From Hordeum vulgare subsp. vulgare (taxonomy: Eukaryota > Streptophyta > Magnoliopsida > Poales > Poaceae): a DNA stretch of 64,000 nucleotides. The DNA lies in the NCBI RefSeq assembly GCF_904849725.1, contig NC_058521.1, forward strand, positions 436,002,676-436,066,675. Reading direction: 5' to 3'. Below, in pieces: positions 36,567-47,454 of this stretch. Position 1 is the first letter of the stretch. Every line of letters starts with the position of its first letter. The notes under the pieces were generated by a model. That model did no database searches. It was not told where the DNA came from and saw nothing but the letters and a program-made list of their open reading frames with translations. The translations under genes and the position numbers were made by a program.

Positions 36567-38380
36567 TGTTGGAATTATGCCCTAGAGGCAATAATAAATA
36601 TAGTTATTATTATAATTCCTGTATCAAGATAATCGTTTATTATCCATGCTATAATTGTATTTAATGAAGACTCATTTACATGTGTGGATACATAGACAAA
36701 ACATCGTCCCTAGCAATCCTCTAGTTGGCTAGCCAGTTGATCAAAGATAGTCAGTGTCTTCTCATTATGAACAAGGTGTTGTTGCTTGATAACTGGATCA
36801 CGTCATTAGGAGAATCACGTGATGGACTAGACCCAAACTAATAGACGTAGCATGTTGATCGTGTCATTTTGTTGCTACTGTTTTCTGCGTGTCAAGTATT
36901 TATTCCTATGACCATGAGATCATATAACTCACTGACACCGGAGGAATGCCTTGTGTGTATCAAACGTCGCAACGTAACTGGGTGACTATAAAGATGCTCT
37001 ACAGGTATCTCCGAAGGTGTTAGTTGAGTTAGTATGGATCAAGACTGGATTTGTCACTCCGTGTGACGGAGAGGTATCTCGGGGCCCACTCGGTAATACA
37101 ACATCAGACACAAGCCTTGCAAGCAATGTAACTTAGTGTAAGTTGCGGGATCTTTTATTACGGAACGAGTAAAGAGACTTGCCGGTAAACGAGATTGAAA
37201 TAGGTATACAGATATTGACAATCGAATCTCGGGCAAGAAACATACCGAAGGACAAAGGGAATGACGTACGGGATTATATGAATCCTTGGCACTGAGGTTC
37301 AAACGATAAGATATTCGTAGAATATGTAGGATCCAATATGGGCATCCAGGTCCCGCTATTGGATATTGACCGAGGAGTCTCTCGGGTCATGTCTACATAG
37401 TTCTCGAATCCGCAGGGTCTGCACACTTAAGGTTCGACGTTGTTTTATGCGTATTTGAATTATATGGTTGGTTACCGAATGTTGTTCGGAGTTCCGGATG
37501 AGATCACGGACGTCACGAGGGTTTCCGGAATGGTCCGGAAACGAAGATTGATATATAGGATGACCTCATTTGATTACCGGAAGGTTTTCGGAGTTACCGG
37601 GAATGTACCGGGAATGACGAATGGGTTCCGGGAGTTCACCGGGGGGTAACCCACCCCGGGTAAGCCCATAGGCCATAAGGGTGGCGCACCAGCCCTTAGT
37701 GGGATGGTGGGACAGCCCAAAAGGGCCCTCTGCGCCATAGAGATAAAAATCAAAGAGAAAGAAAAAAAAGGGAGGTGGGAAGGAAGGGAAGGACTCCCAC
37801 CACCAAACCAAGTCCAACTCGGTTTGGGGGGGGAGCCTTCCCCCCTTGGCTCGGCCGACCCCCTTGGGGCTCCTTGAGCCCCAAGGCAAGGTCCCCTCCC
37901 TCCCACCTATATATACGGAGGTTTTAGGGCTGATTTGAGACGACTTTTCCACGGCAGCCCGACCACATACCTCCACGGTTTTTCCCCTAGATCGCGTTTC
38001 TGCGGAGCTTGGGCGGAGCCCTGCTGAGATAAGGTCATCACCAACCTTCGGAGCGCCGTCACGCTGCCGGAGAACTCTTCTACCTCTCCGTCTCTCTTGC
38101 TGGATCAAGAAGGCCGAGATCAACGCCGAGCTGTACGTGTGCTGAACGCGGAGGTGCCATCCGTTCGGTACTAGATCGTGGGACTGATCGCGGGATTGTT
38201 CGCGGGGCGGATCGAGGGACGTGAGGACGTTACACTACATCAACCGCGTTCTCTAACGCTTCTGCTGTACGGTCTACAAGGGTACGTAGATCACTCATCC
38301 CCTCTCATAGATGGGCATCACCATGATAGGTCTTCGTGCGCGTAGGAAATTTTTTGTTTCCCATGCGACGTTCCCCAAAA
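36567..38380 (+). repeat. 5' LTR of Angela
   Basis: This 1814-bp LTR starts TGTTGGAATTATGCCC and ends GTTCCCCAAAA (the usual ACA end has changed to AAA). It holds a TATA box and the leader start. ORFs inside it (for example 37566-38123 minus) are artefacts. Confidence 0.95.
37908..37915 (+). promoter_or_regulatory. TATA box of the Angela LTR
   Basis: TATATATA lies in CCACC...CGGAGG context, the place of the promoter TATA known for BARE-1-type LTRs. The 3' LTR has lost it by deletion. Confidence 0.75.
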
Positions 38381-38381
38381 G

Positions 38382-38394
38382 TGGCATCATGAGC
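38382..38394 (+). other. Primer binding site of Angela
   Basis: TGGCATCATGAGC follows the LTR by one base. It is an imperfect match to the initiator-Met tRNA complement TGGTATCAGAGC. Confidence 0.7.
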
Positions 38395-39634
38395 TAGGTT
38401 CATGCGTAGATGTCTTCTCGAGTAGAACACAAAAGTTTTTGTGGGCGGTGATGTGCGTTTTGCTGCCCTCCTTAGTCTTTTCTTGATTCCACGGTATTGT
38501 TGGATTGAAGCGGCTTGGACCGACATTACTCGTACGCTTACGAGAGACTGGTTTCATCGTTACGAGTAACTCCGTTGCTCAAAGATGACTGGCAAGTGTC
38601 AGTTTCTCCAACTTTAGTTGAATCGGATTTGACCGAGGAGGTCCTTGGATGAGGTTAAATAGCAACTCATATATCTCCGTTGTGGTGTTTGCGTAAGTAA
38701 GATGCGATCCTACTAGATACCCATGGCCACCACGTAAAACATGCAACAACAAAATTAGAGGACGTCTAACTTGTTTTTGCAGGGTATGCTTGTGATGTGA
38801 TATGGCCAATGATGTGATGTGATATATTGGATGTATGAGATGATCATGTTGTAATAGAAATATCGACTTGCACGTTGATGGTACGACAACCGGCAGGAGC
38901 CATAGGGTTGTCTTTATACTAACGTGTGTGCTTGCAGATGCGTTTACTATTTTGCTAGGATGTATCTTTAGTAGTAATAGCATGAGTAGCACGACAACCC
39001 CGATGGCAACACGTTGATGGAGATCATGGTGTGGTGCCGGTGACAAGAAGATCGTGCCGGTGCTTTGGCGATGGAGATCAAGAAGCACGTGATGATGGCC
39101 ATATCCTGTCACTTATGAATTGCATGTGATGTTAATCCTTTTATGCACCTTATTTTGCTTAGAACAACGGTAGCATTATGAGGTGATCTCTCACTAAAAT
39201 TTCAAGACGAAATTGTGTTCTCCCCGACTGTGCACCGTTGCTACAGTTCGTCGTTTCGAGACACCACGTGATGATCGGGTGTGATAGACTCAACGTTCAC
39301 AAACAACGGGTGCAAAACAGTTGCGCACGCGGAACACTCGGGTTAAGCTTAACGAGCCTAGCATGTGCAGACATGGCCTCGGAACACATGAGACCGAAAG
39401 GTCGATCATGAATCATATAGATGATATGATTAGCATAGGGATGCTTACCACTGAAACTATACTCAACTCACGTGATGATCGGACTTGAGCTAGTGTAAGT
39501 GGATCATGAACCACTCAAATGACTAGAGAGATGTACTTTTTGAGTGGGATTTTAGCGAATAATTTGATTAAGTTAAACTCTAATTATCTTGAACATAGTC
39601 TAAGTCCACTTTGAATATATTTGTGTTGTAGATC
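38395..39634 (+). other. Untranslated leader of Angela
   Basis: About 1.24 kb lies between PBS and gag ATG, with no sense ORF of note. A long leader is normal for this family, and RNA packaging and dimerisation signals are expected here but cannot be pinpointed by eye. Confidence 0.7.
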
Positions 39635-42600
39635 ATGGCTCACGCGACAATCATCCTGAATTTTAATACGTTCCTAGAGAAAGCTAAGTTGAAAGATGAT
39701 GGAAGCAACTTTGTAGACTGGGCTCGTAATCTTAAGCTAATCTTACAAGCTGGGAAGAAGGATTATGTCCTTAATGCTGCGTTAGGAGATGAACCACCCG
39801 CTACGGCTGATCAGGATGTTAAGAACGCTTGGTTAGCACGTAAGGAGGACTACTCAATAGTTCAATGTGCAGTCTTGTATGGCTTAGAACCGGGACTTCA
39901 ACGTCGCTTTGAGCGTCATGGAGCATTTGAGATGTTCCGGGAGTTGAAGTTTATCTTTCAGAAGAACGCCTGGATCGAGAGGTATGAGACCTCCGATAAA
40001 TTCTATGCTTGCAAGATGGAGGAAAACTCATCTGTCAGTGAACATGTGCTCAAAATGTCTGGGTACTCAAACCGTCTAGCTGAGCTGGGGATTGAACTCC
40101 CGCAAGAAGCTATCACTGACAGAATCCTTCAATCACTGCCGCCAAGCTATAAAGGCTTTGTGTTGAACTACAACATGCAAGGGATGAACAAGTCTCCCGG
40201 CGAGTTGTTTGCGATGCTGAAAGTCGCAGAGTCTGAACTCCGTAAAGAGCATCAAGTGTTGATGGTGAATAAGACCACTAGTTTCAAGAGAAACGACAAA
40301 GGCAAGAAGGGTAATTCGAAGAAGAGCGGCAAGCCTATTGCCAATCCGACGAAGAAACCCAAAGATGGACCTAAGCCTGAAACGGAGTGTTACTATTGCA
40401 AGGGTATGGGTCACTGGAAGCGCAATTGCCCCAAGTATCTGGCAGATAAGAAGGCGGCCAAAGAAAAATCAGGTATATTTGATATACATGTTATTGATGT
40501 GTACTTAACCAGCTCTCGTAGTAGTTCCTGGGTATTCGATACCGGTTCTGTTGCTCATATTTGCAACTCGAAACAGGAACTGCGGAATAGACGAAGGCTG
40601 GCGAAAGATGAAGTGACGATGTGCGTGGGAAATGGTTCCAAGGTTGATGCAATCGCCGTCGGCATAGTGTCACTTCAGTTACCGTCAGGATTAGTGATGA
40701 ACTTAAATCATTGTTATTTAGTGCCTGCGTTGAGCATGAACATTATATCTGGATCTTGTTTATTGCGAGACGGTTACTCTTTTAAGTCAGAGAATAATGG
40801 TTGTTCTATTTCTATGAGTAACATCTTTTATGGTCATGCACCGAATGTGAGAGGATTGTTCATATTGAATCTTGATAGCGATACACATATACATAACATT
40901 GAGACCAAAAGAGTTAGAGTTAACAATGATAGCGCCATATTTTTGTGGCACTGCCGCTTAGGTCATATTGGTGTAAAGCGCATGAAGAAACTCCATGCTG
41001 ATGGACTTTTGGAGTCACTTGACTTTGATTCACTTGACACGTGCGAACCATGCCTCATGGGCAAGATGACTAAGACTCCGTTCTCCGGAACAATGGAGCG
41101 TGCAAGTGACTTGTTGGAAATCATACATACCGATGTGTGTGGTCCGATGAGCGTGGAGGCACGCGGCGGATATCGTTATTTTCTCACCTTCACTGACGAT
41201 TTGAGTAGATATGGTTATGTCTACTTGATGAAGCACAAGTCTGAAACATTTGAAAAGTTCAAGCAATTTCAGAGTGAAGTGGAAAATGACCGTAACAAGA
41301 AGATCAAGTACCTATGGTCTGATCATGGGGGTGAATATCTGAGTTTCGAGTTTGGTACTCACTTAAGACAATGTGGAATTGTTTCACAGTTAACACCGCC
41401 TGGAACACCAGAGCGTAATGGTGTGTCCGAACGTTGTAATCGTACTCTATTAGAGATGGTGCGATCTATGATGTCTCTTACTGATTTGCCGTTATCATTT
41501 TGGGGTTATGCATTAGAAACAGCTGCATTCACTTTAAATAGGGCACCATGAAAATCCGTTGAGACGAGACCATACGAACTGTGGTATGGCAAAAGGCCAA
41601 AGTTGTCGTTTCTGAAAGTTTGGGGATGTGATGCTTATGTCAAAAAGCTTCAGCCTGAAAAGCTGGAACCCAAAGTGGAAAAGTGCGTCTTCATAGGTTA
41701 CCCAAAAGAGACAGTTGGGTACACCTTCTAACTCAAATCCGAGGGCAAAGTGTTTGTTGCTAAAAACGGAGCTTTTCTCGAGAAGGAGTTTCTCTCGAGA
41801 GAATTGAGTGGGAGGAAGATAGAACTTGACGAGGTTGTCGAACCTCTCATCCCTCTGGATGGTGGCGCAGGGCAAGGGGAAACCTCTGTCATTGCGACGC
41901 CGGTTGAGGAGGAAGTTAATGATGATGATCATGAAACTCCAGTTCAAGTTTCTGTCGAACCACGCAGGTCGACGAGACCACGTGCTGCTCCAGAGTGGTA
42001 CGGTAATCCCGTCTTATCAATCATGTTGTTAGACAACAATGAGCCTGCAAATTATGAAGAAGCAATGGTGGGCCCAGATTCCAACAAATGGCTAGAAGCC
42101 ACGAAGTCCGAGATAGGATCCATGTATGAGAACAAAGTGTGGACTTTGGAGGTACTACCTGAGGGCCGCAAGGCTATTCAGAACAAATGGATCTTTAAGA
42201 GGAAGACGGACGCTGACGGCAATGTGACCGTTTATAAAGCTCGACTTGTGGCAAAGGGTTTTTCACAAGTTCAAGGAGTTGACTACGATGAGACTTTCTC
42301 ACCCGTAGCGATGCTTAAGTCCGTCAGAATCATGTTAGCAATAGCTGCATTTTTCGATTATGAGATCTGGCAGATGGATGTCAAAACGGCGTTCCTTAAC
42401 GGTTTCCTTAAGGAAGAGTTGTATATGATACAACCCGAAGGTTTTGTCGATCCTAAGAATGCTAACAAGGCGTGCAAGCTCCAGCGATCCATTTATGGAC
42501 TGGTGCAAGCATCTCGGAGTTGGAACAAACGCTTTGATGAGGTGATCAAAGCATTTGGGTTTATACAAGTGGTTGGAGAATCTTGTATTTACAGGAAAGT

Positions 42601-43615
42601 GAGTGGGAGCTCTGTGGCGTTTCTAATATTATATGTGGATGACATATTGCTGATTGGAAACAACTTGGAGTTTTTAGAGAGCATAAAGGATTACTTGAAT
42701 AAGAGTTTCTCTATGAAGGACCTAGGAGAAGCTGCTTACATTCTAGGCATTAAGATCTATAGGGATAGATCAAAACGCCTGATAGGACTTTCACAAAGCA
42801 CATACCTTGATAAAGTTTTGAAGAGGTTCAAAATGGAACAGTCCAAGAAAGGGTTCTTGCCAGTTTTACAAGGTACGAGATTGAGTAAGACTGAGTGCCC
42901 AGCAACTGATGAAGATAGAGAGCATATGCACTCCGTCCCCTATGCTTCAGCCATAGGTTCTATCATGTATGCAATGCTGTGCACTAGACCGGATGTTAGC
43001 CTGGCCATAAGTATGGCAGGTAGGTTCCAGAGTAATCCAGGAGTGGATCACTGGACAGCGGTCAAGAATATCCTGAAGTACCTGAAAAGGACTAAGGAGA
43101 TGTTTCTCGTGTATGGAGGTGACGAAGAGCTCGCCGTAAAAGGTTACGTTGATGCAAGCTTTGACACATATCCGGACGACTCTAAGTCGCAAACCGGATA
43201 CGTATTTATTCTTAATGGGGGTGCGGTAAGCTGGTGCAGTTCCAAGCAAAGCGTCGTAGCAGATTCTACATGTGAAGCGGAGTACATGGCTGCCTCGGAG
43301 GCGGCCAAGGAGGGTGTCTGGATGAAGCAGTTCATGACGGATCTTGGAGTGGTGCCAAGCGCACTGAATCCAATAACCTTGTTCTATGACAACACGGGTG
43401 CCATTGCCTTAGCAAAGGAACCGCGGTTTCACAAGAAGACCAGACACATCAAACGACGCTTCAACCTCATCCGCGACTACGTCGAGGGAGAGGATGTAAA
43501 TATATGCAAAGTGCACACGGATCTGAATGTAGCAGACCCGCTGACTAAACCTCTTCCACGGCCAAAGCATGATCAACACCAGAACTGTATGGGTGTTAGA
43601 TTTATTACAATGTAA
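39635..43615 (+). pseudogene. Angela gag-pol polyprotein, two in-frame stops
   Basis: One frame of 1,327 codons runs from ATG 39635 to TAA 43613-43615, broken only by TGA at 41549-41551 and TAA at 41729-41731. In order: gag (aa 1 to about 250), CCHC knuckle CYYCKGMGHWKRNC (about aa 252), protease DTG in WVFDTGSVAHIC (about aa 302), integrase zinc finger (CRLGHIGVKRMKKLH from about aa 438, CEPCLMGKMTK), integrase core (IIHTDVCGP, WSDHGGEY, GVSERCNRTL), RT (KARLVAKGFSQVQGVDYDETF, YVDD from aa 1000) and RNase H (DSTCEAEYMA, YDNTGAIALAKEP, HTDLNVADPLTKPLP). Both stops fall between integrase core and RT. This copy cannot make full RT, but all motifs survive. Confidence 0.93.
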
Positions 43616-43656
43616 TTCACATGATGATGTGAGGGCTAGATTATTGACTCTAGTGC

Positions 43657-43667
43657 AAGTGGGAGAC
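43657..43667 (+). other. Polypurine tract of Angela
   Basis: AAGTGGGAGAC directly precedes the 3' LTR, as is usual for BARE-1/Angela. Confidence 0.8.
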
Positions 43668-44393
43668 TGTTGGAATTATGCCCTAGAGGCAATAATAAAT
43701 ATAGTTATTATTATAATTCCTGTATCAAGATAATCGTTTATTATCCATGCTATAATTGTATTGAATGAAGACTCATTTACATGTGTGGATACATAGACAA
43801 AACATCGTCCCTAGCAAGCCTCTAGTTGGCTAGCCAGTTGATCAAAGATAGTCAGTGTCTTCTGATTATGAACAAGGTGTTGTTGCTTGATAACTGGATC
43901 ACGTCATTAGGAGAATCACGTGATGGACTAGACCCAAACTAATAGACGTAGCATGTTGATCGTGTCATTTTGTTGCTACTGTTTTCTGCGTGTCAAGTAT
44001 TTATTCCTATGACCATGAGATCATATAACTCACTGACACCAGAGGAATGCCTTGTGTGTATCAAACGTCGCAACGTAACTGGGTGACTATAAAGTTGCTC
44101 TACAGGTATCTCCGGAGGTGTTAGTTGAGTTAGTATGGATCAAGACTGGGATTTATCACTCCGTGTGACGGAGAGGTATCTCGGGGCCCACTCGGTAATA
44201 CAACATCACACACAAGCCTTGCAAGCAATGTAACTTAGTGTAAGTTGCGGGATCTTGTATTACGGAACGAGTAAAGAGACTTGCCGGTAAATAAGATTGA
44301 AATAGGTATACGAATACTGACGATCGAATCTCGGGCAAGTAACATACCGAAGGACAAAGGGAATTTTTGTATCCCATGCGACGTTCCCCAACA
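43668..44393 (+). repeat. 3' LTR of Angela with a 1.09 kb internal deletion
   Basis: This 726-bp LTR matches the 5' LTR up to about 37262 and then jumps to about 38348. The promoter and most of the U3/R region are lost. GGAA-type microhomology is present at the junction. It keeps TG and CA ends. Confidence 0.92.
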
Positions 44394-44398
44394 GGGAA

Positions 44399-47300
44399 CA
44401 TATGCTTATAGATATTTCAATAATATCAAGTTCCCTCTCTTTATGTCGAAGGTTTTGAAGCTGCACTTGTTTTGCCTTCCTATGCTTATTGCTTTGTGCT
44501 TCAATGAATTATTCTATTGCAATATTCATATGCATAGGAAGCATGTTATACTTAAATGTGCTTGGTATTTGCTTCTTGATGCTCTCTTTTGTTATACAAC
44601 TCTTATTCCTACGAGAGCATCATTAAAATCTTAAGCCTATCTTTATGGCTATAAAGAAAGAGCTCTAGGGAGACAACCCTTGTTATCTTTACTTTGATTT
44701 TTTAGTGGTCTTGATGTTTGTTACTACTGTAGAAACATCATTGTATCTTTATATTCAAGCTTTGTGCCAAGTATTAACCTCCGATTGCAAGAAAGTTCAA
44801 AAGTTGTGACATGCTGTCAAGAAACAGATTCTGTCTGCTTGACGGAAAAATTCGCCAAAAATCACCAGATCATCTTTTTGATCTGAATTGTTTTGAAAGC
44901 ATTCTCTATATAATTTCCTTTCTGGCATCTCTTCTGAGTTGTTTGATTTGAGTTGCATAAGTGCCCCGAATAAATTATTTACCAGCTGCTGATATGTTTT
45001 TCACAGATTATGCCATGTTTTGTGTTTTCATTGTTTTGCAAATCCTAAGCGTACTTTTTATTTGCAAAAACCTCTTGGAAATCATGAGAATCATTAGCTT
45101 TTCATCAAAATCTTTATTTCCAGTAGGTAATGAATTATTTTATTAAGGGTACTAACCACTCTAATCAACTTATGATGAGTTTCGTATGAAGGGAGTTTTC
45201 AAGTATGCGACGGGAGATGATGAAAGAAGATACATGAGTGTCAAGCGCTCAAGCTTGGGATGCCCCCATGCACCCCAAGAAATATTCCAGGAGACTCAAG
45301 CGTCTATGCTTGGGGATGCCCCCGTGCATCCCCTTCTCTATCAACAATCATTAGTTCGTCCATCTCCATGCTATATTTTTATCACTTCATATGTTATGTG
45401 CTATGCTTGGAGCGTCCTGCTCTTTACTTTTTAGTTTGTTTTAGTTTTGCTTGCTGTTCATAACAAGTCGGAACCTAGCCTACCTTTTTTTGGGAGAGAC
45501 ACACGCTCCATTCCACTCTAGAACACAAAATAGATTTTTATGCTTATCTTTTATGTGTGTTCTTCATCTTTCCATAGCTACTGTCATGCTTAGCTTTTAG
45601 TTTTCATGCTTATATTTGTAAGAGCTTTTATTTAGGTTGCTTTTGGAACTCTCTTGAGTTATCATGCTTATCTTGTTTAGAGAGTTGGCTCGTTGCACTG
45701 AGTTATGTGTCTTGCATGAGTAGGTAATTGAGATTGCTATTTAACTATAGTAGTAACTTGCAATAGTTTTCAGGTATTGATTTGAGTAATGTTTGGACTA
45801 TTGGTGCCAAGTCCTGATCCTATTAGTGATAGGTGTCGTATTTTGGGAAATCCGTGTGTTTTTCAAAAACTAAAATTAGTTGAGTACTCTAGCAACTAAA
45901 TTGATCGCTAACCTCTGGAGTGATTGGAATGTATAGAGTACCCTCAATTTACCATTAGTCAAGGATGCGCAAGGTTAACCAAACCCCCAAACACACCTCC
46001 TCGGGGTACTTGTATCTTTGTGAATTTCCTAACAAGATAGAGAGTTACCGATAATAAGTGTATGAGTTCTTCGGACTAATGTGAGTATTCGATTGTTGGC
46101 ACTTCCAGCATCCATATTTTGCTAGCCTCTTCGGTACCGTGCATTTCCCTTTCTCATCTTGAGAGTTGGTGCAAACTCTGTCAGTGCATCCAAACCCATG
46201 ACATGATACGCTCTGTCATACATAAGCCTCATTATATTTTTCCTTAAAACAGCCACCATACCTACCTATTAAGGCATTTCCATAGCCTTACCGAGATACA
46301 TTTCCATGCAACATCCATCATCTCATGACTTGATCTTCATGTCATACATGATTTTGCTTGATCGTAGAGCTGCCTGATAGTTGGGCCTTGCTCCAATTAT
46401 TGCTACACTGGCAGTGGCATACATTGCATACATCATGATAGTGTTCACTTGTCTTTATGTCGAGTACTTCTTATGAAGTTTGATGATCTTCTTTTTCTTC
46501 ATTTAAAAATAGAGTGTTGCCCTTAAGTGAGGAAAAGATCCCAAAGAGGACAAACAAAAGATCCCAAAGATGAAAAATGAGAGATAAAAAGAAAGAGCCA
46601 AAGAGGCCACACAAAAAACGAAAAAGAAATAAAAAGAGAGAAGGGGCAACACTACTATTCCTTTTGAAGATCCACACTCGTACTCCATTGCTATATTGGT
46701 ACAACATAGAGATTATCATTCATGCCTAACTATGTGGGGACCCTTACACTATAGAACTTGGCTTACATATTCCAATGATGTGCCTACTCAAATGAGCTCT
46801 AGGTCTTCATTAACAATCAAGTTGGATGCACCCCCACTAGTTCTATTGGAGAGCTTACCTTAGCTCATATGTGCATCCGTTACATAGCCATCCCTACTCC
46901 TCACGTCATATCTTTCATTTGGCTTTCTCTCGCCTCTGGTTGTCCTCATTGATGTGAGCCTTTCACACCTTTTTGTCTTCCTTCCCCATCATTATTCTAT
47001 TTGCCATCCTAAGTGCCAACATATCTTGCTTACACTCAGCCATTGCATGTGTGCTCAAAATTGAAAAGGAGAGGATCATTTTGACTTGTGCCTGACTAGT
47101 GGTCTGGAGATTAGTAAAAATAAGATTCTGAAGGAGACTAAGTGTGAGGTTTAGTAAGTTGAGTTCTCAACTAAAAAATATTTTATGATTGCAACCCATC
47201 TCCCACTTGTTGCACACAAACACCATTTGGAGACATTCGAGTCGCGGACAGCGAGAGATCTTGCACCTTTCTATTCTTACATTGCTAAACTCAATACTGG

Positions 47301-47440
47301 ATACAGACACTTGCTAGTTATTATCTTGACTTGAATTACATATCTTACTTGCTTTACTTTGAAGTTCTTATATGTGTGTTAGCATGTGAGCACACAAATA
47401 ATTGTGTTATCATTTATCCACTCAAGGACGAGCATAAATT
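44399..47440 (+). other. Non-coding 3' interior of element D
   Basis: About 3 kb is AT-rich and has stops in all frames. It includes two PPT-like copies (45251-45266 and 45307-45323). The ORFs at 45186-45434 and 46471-46719 are low in coding character. It is typical of the long 3' non-coding region of Athila-type elements. Confidence 0.65.
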
Positions 47441-47454
47441 AAGCTTGGGGATGT
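47441..47454 (+). other. Polypurine tract of element D
   Basis: AAGCTTGGGGATGT is directly followed by the LTR start TGATACGTCCC. Confidence 0.75.

Larger units (their letters stand above)
36567..44393 (+). mobile_element. Angela/BARE-1/WIS copia retrotransposon, nearly complete
   Basis: This 7827-bp element has a target duplication GGGAA at 36562-36566 and 44394-44398. It has a full 1814-bp 5' LTR, a PBS, a 1.2 kb leader, one gag-pol frame with two stops, a polypurine tract and a 3' LTR shortened to 726 bp by an internal deletion. Over the shared roughly 696 bp I count 16 substitutions and one indel between LTRs (about 2.3%). With the commonly used grass LTR rate of 1.3e-8 per site per year this suggests an insertion somewhat under one million years ago. 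It is nested in element D. Confidence 0.95.

Noticed and set aside
37566..38123. Minus-strand ORF of 185 aa
   Set aside because: It is antisense within the Angela 5' LTR, a well-known repeat, with no coding evidence.
38579..39112. Minus-strand ORF of 177 aa
   Set aside because: It is antisense to the Angela untranslated leader; His/Leu-rich, with no domain.
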